A stretch of DNA of 13,371 nt from the NCBI GenBank assembly GCA_052143095.1, contig JBKQTR010000019.1, positions 1-13,371 on the forward strand. Direction: 5' to 3'. This document shows, piece by piece, positions 1 through 8,477 of the stretch. How positions within the stretch are numbered: the first letter of the stretch is position 1; every line of letters begins with the position of its first letter. Both the position numbers and the translations under genes were made by a program. The DNA is from DAHUYF01 sp052143095. GTDB taxonomy: Bacteria; Pseudomonadota; Alphaproteobacteria; ATCC43930; CGMCC-115725. The notes under the pieces were generated by a model. It was given only the letters and a program-made list of their open reading frames with translations, made no database searches and was not told the origin of the DNA.

Positions 1-26
1 TTTTTCTTTGTGCCATCAACAATGTA

Positions 27-71
27 GCCTCATCCTGAGCTTGCGCCGAAGGCGCATGTCGAAGGACGCAC
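27..71 (+). repeat. Dispersed palindromic repeat, copy A
   Basis: The element has a conserved left block GCCTCATCCTGAGC (27-40), a variable centre, and a conserved right block GTCGAAGGACGCAC (58-71). The centre holds a perfect 6-bp stem, TGCGCC/GGCGCA, closed by a GAA loop (42-56). The same two blocks flank a different centre at 8642-8685, and the right block recurs inverted at 8504-8517. This is how a mobile or REP-like intergenic family looks. Repeats of the type CCTCATCCTGAGC...GTCGAAGGA are, from memory, common between genes in alphaproteobacteria; copy number in this genome cannot be seen here. Confidence 0.7.
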
Positions 72-170
72 GGCAGAGATGCAGCAGTCATTTGCCGCTG
101 GGCCACCGATAAAATCTCTCGCTCGAAAGCGGGCATCCAGGGGCCTCAAATGCGGCGAGCGGAGCGCTTG

Positions 171-201
171 CCCTGGGTCTCCGCTTGCGCGGGGACGGCG
201 G
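171..201 (-). repeat. REP-like palindrome of the CCCGCGCAAGCGG type
   Basis: On the minus strand this reads CCGCCGTCCCCGCGCAAGCG followed by GAGACCCAGGG. It forms an 8-bp stem (177-184 with 189-196, one G-T pair) around a 4-nt loop. Conceptual translation gives the string PRASGDPGQ, familiar from spurious short proteins predicted over this class of intergenic repeat in proteobacteria. It is unrelated in sequence to copy A at 27-71, so two repeat families sit side by side downstream of ntrC. Confidence 0.6.
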
Positions 202-268
202 AATAAGTAGCAGGAACTGCAGCGTTTTCGGGATATGTACATACCATAGCGGATGGCGCCAGCATGCG

Positions 269-1710
<1,442 letters not shown>

Positions 1711-1714
<4 letters not shown>

Positions 1715-2838
1715 TTCGCCGGCCCCGCAAGCCGCGGCACCGTCGGCAGGCTGACGCGGAACACGGTGCGCCGCGGCTGGCTGTCGAACTCGATGATGCC
1801 GCCGTGGTCGCCGATGACCTTGGCGACGAGCGCGAGGCCGAGGCCGGTGCCGTTATGCTTGGTGGTGACGAAGGGGTCGAAGAGATGCTGGCCGAGCTCC
1901 TCGGGGATGCCCTCGCCATTGTCGATGATCGAGATGACCAGCGGCAGGTGGATGCGGGCGTCGCTGCCGGCCACCGCGAGGCGCACGCCATGCTGATAGG
2001 CGGAGGCGATCTGGATCTCGCCGCCCTGCGCCGGCACCGCCTCGGCGGCGTTCTTGACCAGGTTGAGGAACACCTGGATCAGCAGGTCGCGGTTGCCGTG
2101 CACCGGCGGTAGCGACGGATCGTAGTCCTCGACGAAGCGCACATGGCGGGCGAAGCCGGTCTGCGCCACCAGCCGCACCCGCTCCAGCACCTCGTGGATG
2201 TTGACGGGACCGCGCTCGATCGGCCGCTGGTCGGAGAACACCTCCATGCGGTCGACCAGCGCGCAGATGCGGTCGCTCTCGTCGCAGATGAGGCGGGTGA
2301 GCTCGCGGTCGCTGGCGCCGCAGTTTTCCTCGAGGAGCTGCGCCGCGCCGCGGATGCCGGAGAGCGGGTTCTTCACCTCATGCGCCAGCATCGCCGCCAT
2401 GGCCGTCACCGAGCGCGCGGCGTTGCGGTGGGTGAGCTGGCGGTCGATCTTGTGGGCGATCGAGCGCTCCTGCAAGGTCACCACCACCTCGGCGCGGTTC
2501 TCGGCGATGGGCGTCGCCTGCACCGTCACGACATGGGCGCCGAGCCGCGGCGTCTCCAGGCTGACGCCGTATTCCGAGACGCTGTGGCCGCTGGCGCGGA
2601 CGTTGTCGATGAGGGCGAAGACCGGGCTGTCGGCCGGCAGCATCTCGCTCAGCTTCGTGCCGAGCAAGGTGGCGGCGCTGGTGTCGAAGAATTGCTCGGC
2701 CGCGGCGTTGACATAGATCAGCGTGCCGGTGGCATCGACCACCAGCACCGGATCGGGCAACGCCGCCAGCACCGCCGTCGCATCGACGCGCGCGCTCCAG
2801 GCGCTGCCGCGCTTCGTCGCCACGCTGGCCTTGCTCAT
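1711..2838 (-). CDS. ntrB: NtrB, nitrogen-sensing histidine kinase
   Basis: This 375-aa soluble two-component kinase/phosphatase phosphorylates NtrC and in characterised relatives is controlled by the PII protein. An N-terminal PAS domain spans about 20-130. It is followed by the H-box LAHEVKNPLSGIRG with H153, the N-box NLVKNAAEA (N263), G1 DNGEG (306-310), the F-box LFDPFVTTK and G2 GTGLGLA (330-336). No membrane segment is evident, as expected for NtrB and unlike NtrY. The frame stays open far upstream inside dusB. I chose the ATG at 2838 because it starts just before the PAS domain, 2 nt after the dusB stop. The 3' end overlaps ntrC by 4 nt. Confidence 0.95.
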
Positions 2839-2840
2839 GC

Positions 2841-3827
2841 TCAGGCCGCCTGCCGCTCGACGAGCGGCTCGTAGAAGGCGCGGATCATCGCCGCCACCGC
2901 GACCGTGTCCTCGCTGCGGTTGACCGCGGCGCGGAACTCGGCCGAGCCCGGCAGGCCCTTGGAGTACCAGCCGATATGCTTGCGCGCGATGCGGCTGCCG
3001 ACGCTCTTGCCGTAGTGCGCGAGCATGTCGCGGTAGTGCGCCAGCACGGTCTGGAGCTGCTCGGCCAAGGGCGGATCGGGCAGGCGCTCGCCGCCTTTGA
3101 GATAGCGCATCACCTGATTGACGAACCACGGGCGGCCATAGCTGCCGCGGCCGATCATGAGACCGTCGGCGCCGGACTGCGCCAGCGCCTCGCGCGCGTC
3201 CTCGAGCGACAGGATGTCGCCATTGGCGATGATCGGCAGCGCCACCGCCGCCTTCACCTCGCGGATGAAGCGCCAATCGGCGCTGCCCTCATAGAACTGG
3301 CAGCGGGTGCGGCCGTGGATGGTGATCATGCGGATGCCGCAATCCTGCGCGATGCGCGCGAGCTTGGGCGCGTTGCGGTTCTCGGTGTCCCAGCCGGTGC
3401 GCATCTTGAGCGTCACCGGCAGGCGTACCGCCTTCACCACCGCCTCGAGGATGCGCCCGGCATGCGTCTCGTCGCGCATCAGCGCCGAGCCCGCATGGCC
3501 GCTCACCACCTTCTTCACGGGACAGCCGAAATTGATGTCGATCAGCGCCGCGCCGCGATCCTCGTTGAGCTTGGCCGCCTCGGCCATCACCTGCGGCTCG
3601 CAGCCGGCAAGCTGCACCGCCATCGGCTGCTCCTCCGGACAATTCGCCGCCATGGACAGCGACTGGCGCGTCTCGCGGATCATCGCCTCGCTGGCGATCA
3701 TCTCGGAGACGACGAGCCCTGCCCCGTGTCGTTTCACCAGCCGGCGAAACGGCAGATCCGTCACCCCCGACATGGGCGCGAGAATGACGGGATCGTCGAG
3801 GCGGATCGGGCCGAGATTGATGCTCAT
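2841..3827 (-). CDS. dusB: tRNA-dihydrouridine synthase DusB (NifR3)
   Basis: This 328-aa FMN-dependent enzyme reduces uridine to dihydrouridine in tRNA, using NADPH. Family signatures run in order. The N-terminal FMN-binding loop is APMSGVTDLPFR (17-28). DINFGCPVKKV carries the expected catalytic cysteine C102. Then come LKMRTGW, TIHGRT, the phosphate-site motifs IIANGDI and GADGLMIGRGSYGRPW, and a helical C-terminal domain. The start matches the usual N-terminus of the family; an upstream ATG runs into a stop after four codons. In alphaproteobacteria this gene, historically nifR3, is the first gene of the ntrBC operon, and the 2-nt gap to ntrB here fits that. Why a tRNA-modification gene leads the operon is not explained by the sequence. 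Confidence 0.96.
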   Translation of the reverse strand: MSINLGPIRLDDPVILAPMSGVTDLPFRRLVKRHGAGLVVSEMIASEAMIRETRQSLSMAANCPEEQPMAVQLAGCEPQVMAEAAKLNEDRGAALIDINFGCPVKKVVSGHAGSALMRDETHAGRILEAVVKAVRLPVTLKMRTGWDTENRNAPKLARIAQDCGIRMITIHGRTRCQFYEGSADWRFIREVKAAVALPIIANGDILSLEDAREALAQSGADGLMIGRGSYGRPWFVNQVMRYLKGGERLPDPPLAEQLQTVLAHYRDMLAHYGKSVGSRIARKHIGWYSKGLPGSAEFRAAVNRSEDTVAVAAMIRAFYEPLVERQAA

Positions 3828-3848
3828 TTCCTGGGCATGCGCAGAATT

Positions 3849-3865
3849 TGCTCAATTATTGAGCA
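3849..3865. promoter_or_regulatory. Operator-like perfect palindrome at the dusB-ntrBC transcription start
   Basis: TGCTCAA-TTA-TTGAGCA is a 7-bp perfect inverted repeat with a 3-nt centre. It starts 1 nt downstream of the proposed -10 and spans the predicted transcription start, a classic position for a repressor or autoregulator site. It does not match the NtrC-site consensus I know (TGCACC-N5-GGTGCA) closely enough to name the regulator. Confidence 0.5.
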
Positions 3866-3866
3866 C

Positions 3867-3894
3867 ATGATAACCCGCTCTTGTGGCAGTGCAA
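3867..3894 (-). promoter_or_regulatory. Likely sigma-70 promoter of dusB-ntrB-ntrC
   Basis: On the minus strand TTGCAC (3894-3889) is followed by a 16-nt spacer and TATCAT (3872-3867), each a good match to the -35 and -10 consensus. The predicted start of transcription falls at about 3860, some 30 nt before the dusB ATG. No sigma-54 promoter (GG-N10-GC) was noticed at this position. Confidence 0.5.
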
Positions 3895-3895
3895 C

Positions 3896-3933
3896 AAAAA
3901 TCCGCGCTGTTTATCAAACGATTGATAAAGCGG
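3896..3933 (-). terminator. Terminator-like hairpin after the CcsA-like gene
   Basis: Read on the minus strand, 9 nt after the stop codon, CCGC plus TTTATCAA pairs across a 4-nt loop with TTGATAAA and, after a 4-nt bulge, GCGG. It is followed by A and five T (3900-3896). The inner arms (3910-3917 and 3922-3929) are a perfect 8-bp repeat. Position and T-run support an intrinsic terminator, weakened by the bulge. The T-run abuts the -35 of the dusB promoter, so the two units are tightly insulated. The inner palindrome could instead be a protein-binding site. Confidence 0.5.
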
Positions 3934-3941
3934 GAAAATCT

Positions 3942-4739
3942 TTAGCCCAAAAGCACGTCGGTGACGAACTTGACCCCGGGATAGGCAAGTGTGAGCAGCA
4001 GCCAGGCAAGCAGCGCCAGCCGCGTCATGCGCCGGCCGCGAATGCCTTGGCGGTAGCGCGCCAGCAGCAAAACGCCGATCACCGCGAAGGCGGCGAGCGA
4101 GAACAGCGTCTTGTGATCGAGCGGCAGCAGCCTGCCGCCGATGAAATGCTCCGCCGCCATGCCGCTGAGCAATCCCAGCGCCAGCACCGCCTCGGCCGTC
4201 GCCAGCAGGCGCAGCTCCAGCGCCTCGCTCTCCGCCATCGGCGGCAACAGCCGCGTCAGCGCGGTCGGCCGCTTCGCTTTGAGCCCGCGCTCCTGGAGCA
4301 GGACGGCGAAGCCGGCGACGGCGCCGATGGTGAGGAGACCGTAGGTGGCAACGGCGAGGATGATATGCGCGTCGAGCCAGCCGGCCGGTACGGCACCGAG
4401 CACCAGCCGGTCCGGCGCACGCTCCCAGACCACGGCGATGAGCGCCAGCAGCAGCAGGTAGGGCAGCAGCAGCGGCGCGAGCTGCCAGGCATGGCGCGTC
4501 GCCACGGACAGCGCCAGGTAGAGCGCCATGGTGGCGGCGATGGTCACCCAGAGCGACATGGCAAAGCCGGTGCGCCATTCGCCGCCGGCCTGCGCCACCA
4601 CCCAGAGGCCGGGGCCAAGCACGCCCAAGGCAAGCAGCGCAAAGAACAGCGCGCCGGGCCCGCCGCGACGCCGAAACGAAAGCGCCGCCGCCGGCACCAG
4701 CGCCAACAGCGCCGCGACATTGAGCGCGATGCCCGTCAT
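3942..4739 (-). CDS. CcsA/YpjD-like integral membrane protein, cytochrome c assembly family
   Basis: This 265-aa protein is largely hydrophobic, with about eight predicted membrane segments and short basic loops. It resembles the cytochrome-c-assembly family (PF01578), in its short YpjD/CcsA-like form. The best landmarks are WLDAHIILAVATYGLLTIGA (H125) and LPLDHKTLFSLAAF (H209), histidines at positions where family members coordinate haem. The tryptophan-rich WWD motif of dedicated haem lyases is not seen, so a haem-delivery role is a family inference only. I chose the ATG at 4739 because the upstream extension is basic and runs into the divergent ispDF promoter. The gene sits between dusB and ispDF and ends at a terminator-like hairpin, so it appears to be its own unit. 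Confidence 0.8.
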   Translation of the reverse strand: MTGIALNVAALLALVPAAALSFRRRGGPGALFFALLALGVLGPGLWVVAQAGGEWRTGFAMSLWVTIAATMALYLALSVATRHAWQLAPLLLPYLLLLALIAVVWERAPDRLVLGAVPAGWLDAHIILAVATYGLLTIGAVAGFAVLLQERGLKAKRPTALTRLLPPMAESEALELRLLATAEAVLALGLLSGMAAEHFIGGRLLPLDHKTLFSLAAFAVIGVLLLARYRQGIRGRRMTRLALLAWLLLTLAYPGVKFVTDVLLG

Positions 4740-4768
4740 GGGGCGGAGATAGCCATGCCGGCCTCGCC

Positions 4769-4797
4769 TTGGCAAGCGCCCCGCGCTCGTCTAGCTT
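4769..4797 (+). promoter_or_regulatory. Likely promoter of the ispDF operon
   Basis: TTGGCA (4769-4774), a 17-nt spacer and TAGCTT (4792-4797) lie in the 65-nt gap between divergent genes. The ATG at 4805 follows only 7 nt after the -10, with no purine-rich ribosome-binding site. The message is therefore probably leaderless or nearly so. Confidence 0.4.
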
Positions 4798-4804
4798 GGC
4801 CCGC

Positions 4805-5965
4805 ATGGCTTCCTGCATCGCGCTCGTGGTGGCGGCGGGGCGCGGCACCAGGCTTGGCGCGCCGCTGCCCAAGCAGTATCTGCCGCTCGCGGGACGGCCG
4901 CTGCTGCGCTACAGCCTCGAGACGCTGGCGCGCCATCCCGGCATCGACGCGGTGCGCGTCGTCTTCAACCCCGACGATGCCGCGCCCTACGCCGCGGCGG
5001 CCGATGGCCTCGACCTGCTGGCGCCGGTGCCGGGGGGTGCGGCGCGGCAGGATTCGGTGCGGCTCGGCCTCGAGAGCCTCGCCCCGCTGCAGCCCGAGCG
5101 CGTGCTCATCCATGACGGCGCGCGGCCCTTTCTCGACCGCGCGACGATCGATCGCGTGCTCGCGGCGCTGGCCGAGGCGCCGGGCGCCATTCCGGCGCTG
5201 GCGCTCAGGGACACGGTGAAGCGCGGCGCCGACGGCCGCATCCGCGAGACGCTCGACCGCGCGGAGCTGTGGCGCGCGCAGACGCCGCAGGGCTTCCACT
5301 ACGCACCGATCCTCGCAGCCCATCGCGCCGCCGCCGGCAGCGATCTCTCCGACGACGCCGCGGTCGCCGAGCGCGCCGGGCTCGCTATCCGCCTCGTCGC
5401 CGGCAGCGAGGCGAATTTCAAGGTGACGACGGCGGAGGATCTGCGCCAGGCCGAGCGGCTGCTGGCCGCGCAGCAAGCCGACATCCGCACCGGCCAGGGC
5501 TTCGACGTCCATGCCTTCGGCCCCGGCGACCGCATCTGGCTCTGCGGCATCGAGCTCGCGCATGAGCACGCGCTGGTCGGCCATTCCGACGCCGATGTCG
5601 GGCTGCACGCGCTCACCGACGCCATCCTCGGCGCGCTCGGCGCCGGCGATATCGGGCAGCATTTCCCGCCCGGCGACCCCCAATGGCGTGGCGCGCCGTC
5701 GCACCGCTTCCTCAGCCATGCCGGCGGGCTCGTGACTGCTGCCGGCGGCAGCATCGCCCATGTCGATGTCACCTTGATCTGCGAGCGGCCGAAGATCGGC
5801 CCGCATCGCGCGGCGATGGTGGCGCGCATCGCCGAGATCCTGGCGCTCGACCCGGGCCGCGTCAGCGTCAAGGCGACCACCACCGAAGGGTTGGGATTCA
5901 CCGGCCGCGGCGAAGGCATCGCCGCCCAGGCGGTCGCTACCCTGCGGCTGCCGCTCGCGCCGTGA
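4805..5965 (+). CDS. ispDF: IspDF, bifunctional MEP-pathway enzyme
   Basis: This 386-aa cytoplasmic fusion performs two steps of the non-mevalonate isoprenoid pathway. The IspD half (about 1-226) makes CDP-methylerythritol and shows AAGRGTRLG (10-18), K23, ARQDSV, HDGARP (103-108), DTVK, AQTPQGF and TTAEDL. The IspF half (about 228-386) makes methylerythritol cyclodiphosphate. It shows GFDVHAF with D234 and H236, GHSDADVGLHALTDAI with H268 (together the usual metal ligands), and KATTTEGLGFTGRGEG. Fusion of the two is typical of alphaproteobacteria. The IspE-catalysed step between them is absent here. I chose the ATG at 4805 over a TTG at 4769 because it starts directly before the nucleotide-binding motif. 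The stop overlaps the next start in a GTGA. Confidence 0.97.
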   Translation: MASCIALVVAAGRGTRLGAPLPKQYLPLAGRPLLRYSLETLARHPGIDAVRVVFNPDDAAPYAAAADGLDLLAPVPGGAARQDSVRLGLESLAPLQPERVLIHDGARPFLDRATIDRVLAALAEAPGAIPALALRDTVKRGADGRIRETLDRAELWRAQTPQGFHYAPILAAHRAAAGSDLSDDAAVAERAGLAIRLVAGSEANFKVTTAEDLRQAERLLAAQQADIRTGQGFDVHAFGPGDRIWLCGIELAHEHALVGHSDADVGLHALTDAILGALGAGDIGQHFPPGDPQWRGAPSHRFLSHAGGLVTAAGGSIAHVDVTLICERPKIGPHRAAMVARIAEILALDPGRVSVKATTTEGLGFTGRGEGIAAQAVATLRLPLAP

Positions 5966-6459
5966 GCGAAGCGCCGCGCCCCGCTCCCGCGCGCTTCCAT
6001 CCCGCGCCGCTCATCGCCACCTGGTTCGGCGCGGGGCTGCTGCCTTGGTTTCCCGGCACCTGGGGCTCGCTCGCGGCACTGCCTTTCGCCTGGGCGATCG
6101 CCGGCCTCTTCGGCGCCCGCGCTCTGCTCATCGCCGCCGCCGGCCTCTTCTTCATCGGCTGGTGGGCGGCGCATCGCGTCGCGCGCGACAGCGGCGTCGC
6201 GGATCCCGGCTCGGTGGTGGTCGACGAGGTCGCGGGGCAATGGCTGACGCTCGTGGTGACGCCGCCGGACGCGCTCAGCTATGTCGCGGGGTTCCTGCTC
6301 TTCCGCCTCTGCGACATCGTCAAGCCGTGGCCGGCGCGCTGGATCGACCGACATGTCCATGGCGGCTTCGGCATCATGGCCGACGACATCGTCGCCGCCT
6401 TCTATGCCGCGACCGCGCTCCTGCTGCTGCTGCTCGTTCTGGGCAAGCCCATTGGCTGA
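5962..6459 (+). CDS. pgpA: Phosphatidylglycerophosphatase A
   Basis: This 165-aa inner-membrane enzyme removes phosphate from phosphatidylglycerophosphate to give phosphatidylglycerol. The family signature LLPWFPGTWGSLAALP (26-41) is followed by membrane segments, VVVDEVAGQW (85-94), FRLCDIVKPWPARWID and GGFGIMADDIVAAFYA (134-149). These acidic clusters are the conserved metal or catalytic sites of PgpA. The gene begins with GTG at 5962, overlapping the ispDF stop by 4 nt. That start gives a normal-length protein, whereas the longer open frame upstream lies inside ispDF. Its 3' end overlaps the following gene, so it is the second cistron of a coupled operon. PgpA next to ispDF and cinA is a common alphaproteobacterial arrangement. 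Confidence 0.94.
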   Translation: MSEAPRPAPARFHPAPLIATWFGAGLLPWFPGTWGSLAALPFAWAIAGLFGARALLIAAAGLFFIGWWAAHRVARDSGVADPGSVVVDEVAGQWLTLVVTPPDALSYVAGFLLFRLCDIVKPWPARWIDRHVHGGFGIMADDIVAAFYAATALLLLLLVLGKPIG

Positions 6460-6943
6460 GGCGGCGCTCCATCGCCTGGCCGAGGCGGTGCTCGCCGCCT
6501 GCCGCCGCAAAGGCCTGATGCTCGCCACCGCGGAATCCTGCACCGGCGGCATGGTGGCGGCGGCACTCACCGACATTGCCGGCTCCTCCGACGTGGTCGA
6601 GCGCGGCTTCGTCACCTATTCGAACGCGGCCAAAAGCGCGCTGCTGGCGGTGCCGCCAGCGCTCATCGCCGCGCATGGCGCGGTCAGCGCCGAAGTGGCG
6701 GCGGCGATGGCGGCCGGCGCCTTGCAGCACGCCCCGGTCGATCTCGCGGTCGCCGTCACCGGCATCGCCGGTCCCGGCGGCGGCAGCGCGGAAAAGCCGG
6801 TCGGGCTTGTCTGGTTCGGCAGTGGCCGGCGCGACGGCGATGTCGCCACCGAGAGCCATGTCTTCCCCGGCGACCGCGCCGCGGTGCGGCTGGCCGCGAC
6901 CGAGCGCGCGCTCGAGTTGCTGCTCGCCGCCGCCGGGCAGTGA
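6452..6943 (+). CDS. pncC: CinA C-terminal-domain protein, NMN amidohydrolase (PncC)
   Basis: This 163-aa stand-alone CinA C-terminal domain is predicted to hydrolyse nicotinamide mononucleotide to nicotinic acid mononucleotide and ammonia, a pyridine-nucleotide recycling step. Family motifs are TAESCTGG (27-34, with nucleophile S29 on this start), VTYSNAAKSALL (54-65), GAVSAEVA and VAVTGIAGPGGG (100-111) followed by KPVGLVW. The N-terminal molybdopterin-like domain of full CinA is absent, as in many proteobacteria. The start is uncertain. No suitable ATG precedes the active site, so I propose TTG at 6452, overlapping pgpA by 8 nt; GTG at 6488 would cut the first helix. It ends 4 nt before the next ATG. 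Confidence 0.92.
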   Translation: MAEAALHRLAEAVLAACRRKGLMLATAESCTGGMVAAALTDIAGSSDVVERGFVTYSNAAKSALLAVPPALIAAHGAVSAEVAAAMAAGALQHAPVDLAVAVTGIAGPGGGSAEKPVGLVWFGSGRRDGDVATESHVFPGDRAAVRLAATERALELLLAAAGQ

Positions 6944-6947
6944 CACG

Positions 6948-8477
6948 ATGGTCGCGACACTCATCGCCGGTGAGCGCACGCTGAGCGGCGCCGCGGTCGA
7001 GGAGCGGGCGCTCCGCGCCGTAAGCGCGCTCGACCGCATCGGCATCGCCGCCGGCGCGGCGGTGGCGCTGATGCTGCGCAACGACATCGCGGCGCTCGAG
7101 GCGATGCTGGCGCTGCGGCGCGGCGGTTGCTACGCGGTGCCGATCAACTGGCACTTCAAGGCGGAAGAGGCCGGCTACATCCTGCGCGACAGCGGTGCCC
7201 AGGCACTCATCATCCACGCCGATCTGCTTCCGCAGATCGCCGGCGCCATCCCCGCCGGCGTCGCCGTCATCGCCGTCGAGCCCGGTGCTGCGCTGCGCGC
7301 GGCCTTCGCGCTCGACCCCGCGCAGTGCCGCGCGCCGCCGGGCCTGCCGGAATGGGAGAGCTTCATCGCCGGTGCCGCGCCCCATGCCGGGCCGCCGCGG
7401 CCTCCGGTGCAGCACATGGCCTATTCTTCCGGCACTACCGGCCGGCCCAAAGGCATCCGCCGCGCGCCGCTCGCGCCGGAGCATGTCGCGGCAAGCGCCG
7501 AGGTGATGCGGCTCGGGCTCGGCGTCGAGCCCGGGTTGCGCACCGCGCTGGCGGCGCCGCTCTATCACAGCGCGCCTTATGTCCACGGCCTCAACAGCCT
7601 GGTCCAGGGCGCGCTCATCCTGGTTGCGCCGCGCTTCGACGCCGCCTCGCTGCTCGCCGATATCGAGCGCCACCGCCTCACCCATCTCTATCTCGTGCCG
7701 ACGATGTATGTACGGCTGCTGCAGCTGCCGGAAGCGGTGCGGCGGCGCCACGATTTGAGCTCGATCGCCTGCGTCGCCAGCACCGGCTCGCCCTGCCCGC
7801 CCGAGATCAAGCGGGCGATGATCGAGTGGTGGGGGCCGGTGATCACCGAGAGCTACGCCTCGAGCGAGACCAGCCTGATCACGCTCGCCACATCCGCCGA
7901 CGCGCTGGCGCGGCCCGGCACCGCCGGCAAGCCGCTGCCCGGCGCCGAGATCAGGATCCTCGACGAGGATGGGCGCGAAGTTCCGCCCGGCACCGTCGGC
8001 ACGATCTATTGCCGCCAGACCGCGCTCCCCGATTTCACCTATGTCAACAACGACGCGGCGCGCCGCGCGATGGACCGCGACGGGTTGGCCGCGCTCGGCG
8101 ATCTCGGCTATGTCGACCGCGACGGCTATCTCTTCGTCTGCGACCGGCGCTCCGACATGGTGATCTCCGGCGGCGTCAACATCTATCCCGCCGAGATCGA
8201 GGCGGTGCTGCTGACGCTGCCGGGCGTCGCCGATTGCGCCGTCTTCGGCATTCCCGATGCCGAGTTCGGCGAGGCGCTGGCGGCGCATATTAAGCCGCAA
8301 CCCGGCGCCTCGCTCGACGCCGAGGCGGTGCGCGGCTTCGTGCGCGCGCGGCTCGCCTCCTACAAGGTGCCGCGGATCGTCGAATTCGCCCCGAGCCTGC
8401 CGCGCGAGGACAGCGGCAAGATCTTCAAGCGGCGCCTGCGCGAACCCTATTGGCAGGGGACCGGGCGGCGGATTTAG
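6948..8477 (+). CDS. Acyl-CoA ligase of the AMP-binding (ANL) superfamily, FadD4/CaiC-like
   Basis: This 509-aa enzyme is predicted to activate a carboxylic acid with ATP and join it to CoA. Superfamily motifs are present in order: P-loop YSSGTTGRPKG (159-169), YVHG region, SYASSET (302-308), GDLGYVDRDGY with D385, DRRSDMVISGG (399-409) and the C-terminal catalytic lysine K491 in DSGKIFKRR. The A5 motif is unusual, with ASSET where most have YGxTE. VPINWHFKAEEAGYIL (about residues 63-78) recalls the FadD4/carnitine-CoA ligase group. The N-terminus is short, beginning close to the first core motif. ATG at 6948 lies 4 nt after pncC, so the gene appears to be the last cistron of the ispDF operon. 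The substrate cannot be read from the sequence. Confidence 0.88.
   Translation: MVATLIAGERTLSGAAVEERALRAVSALDRIGIAAGAAVALMLRNDIAALEAMLALRRGGCYAVPINWHFKAEEAGYILRDSGAQALIIHADLLPQIAGAIPAGVAVIAVEPGAALRAAFALDPAQCRAPPGLPEWESFIAGAAPHAGPPRPPVQHMAYSSGTTGRPKGIRRAPLAPEHVAASAEVMRLGLGVEPGLRTALAAPLYHSAPYVHGLNSLVQGALILVAPRFDAASLLADIERHRLTHLYLVPTMYVRLLQLPEAVRRRHDLSSIACVASTGSPCPPEIKRAMIEWWGPVITESYASSETSLITLATSADALARPGTAGKPLPGAEIRILDEDGREVPPGTVGTIYCRQTALPDFTYVNNDAARRAMDRDGLAALGDLGYVDRDGYLFVCDRRSDMVISGGVNIYPAEIEAVLLTLPGVADCAVFGIPDAEFGEALAAHIKPQPGASLDAEAVRGFVRARLASYKVPRIVEFAPSLPREDSGKIFKRRLREPYWQGTGRRI

Larger units (their letters stand above)
1..268. other. Intergenic region downstream of ntrC
   Basis: No credible gene lies here. 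The only sizeable open frame, on the minus strand at 30-242, is a translation through the two palindromic repeats and is dismissed as spurious. Besides the repeats, a short perfect palindrome TATGTACATA occurs at 234-243, just beyond the ntrC stop. I see no hairpin with a T-run that would make a clear intrinsic terminator for the dusB-ntrBC operon. Transcription may continue leftward out of the window, where ntrYX lie in many relatives. Confidence 0.6.

Noticed and set aside
30..242. 70-aa minus-strand frame downstream of ntrC
   Set aside because: It translates straight through two intergenic palindromic repeats and contains the telltale PRASGDPG string; no domain or ribosome-binding site.
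3910..3929. FNR/FixK-type site in TTTATCAA-N4-TTGATAAA
   Set aside because: The half-sites are in the opposite order to the TTGAT-N4-ATCAA consensus; the hairpin plus T-run fits a terminator better.
2976..5219. 747-aa plus-strand frame across dusB, the CcsA-like gene and ispDF
   Set aside because: Shadow of three genuine genes on both strands; His/Arg/Gln-rich with no domain, and it crosses a terminator and two promoters.
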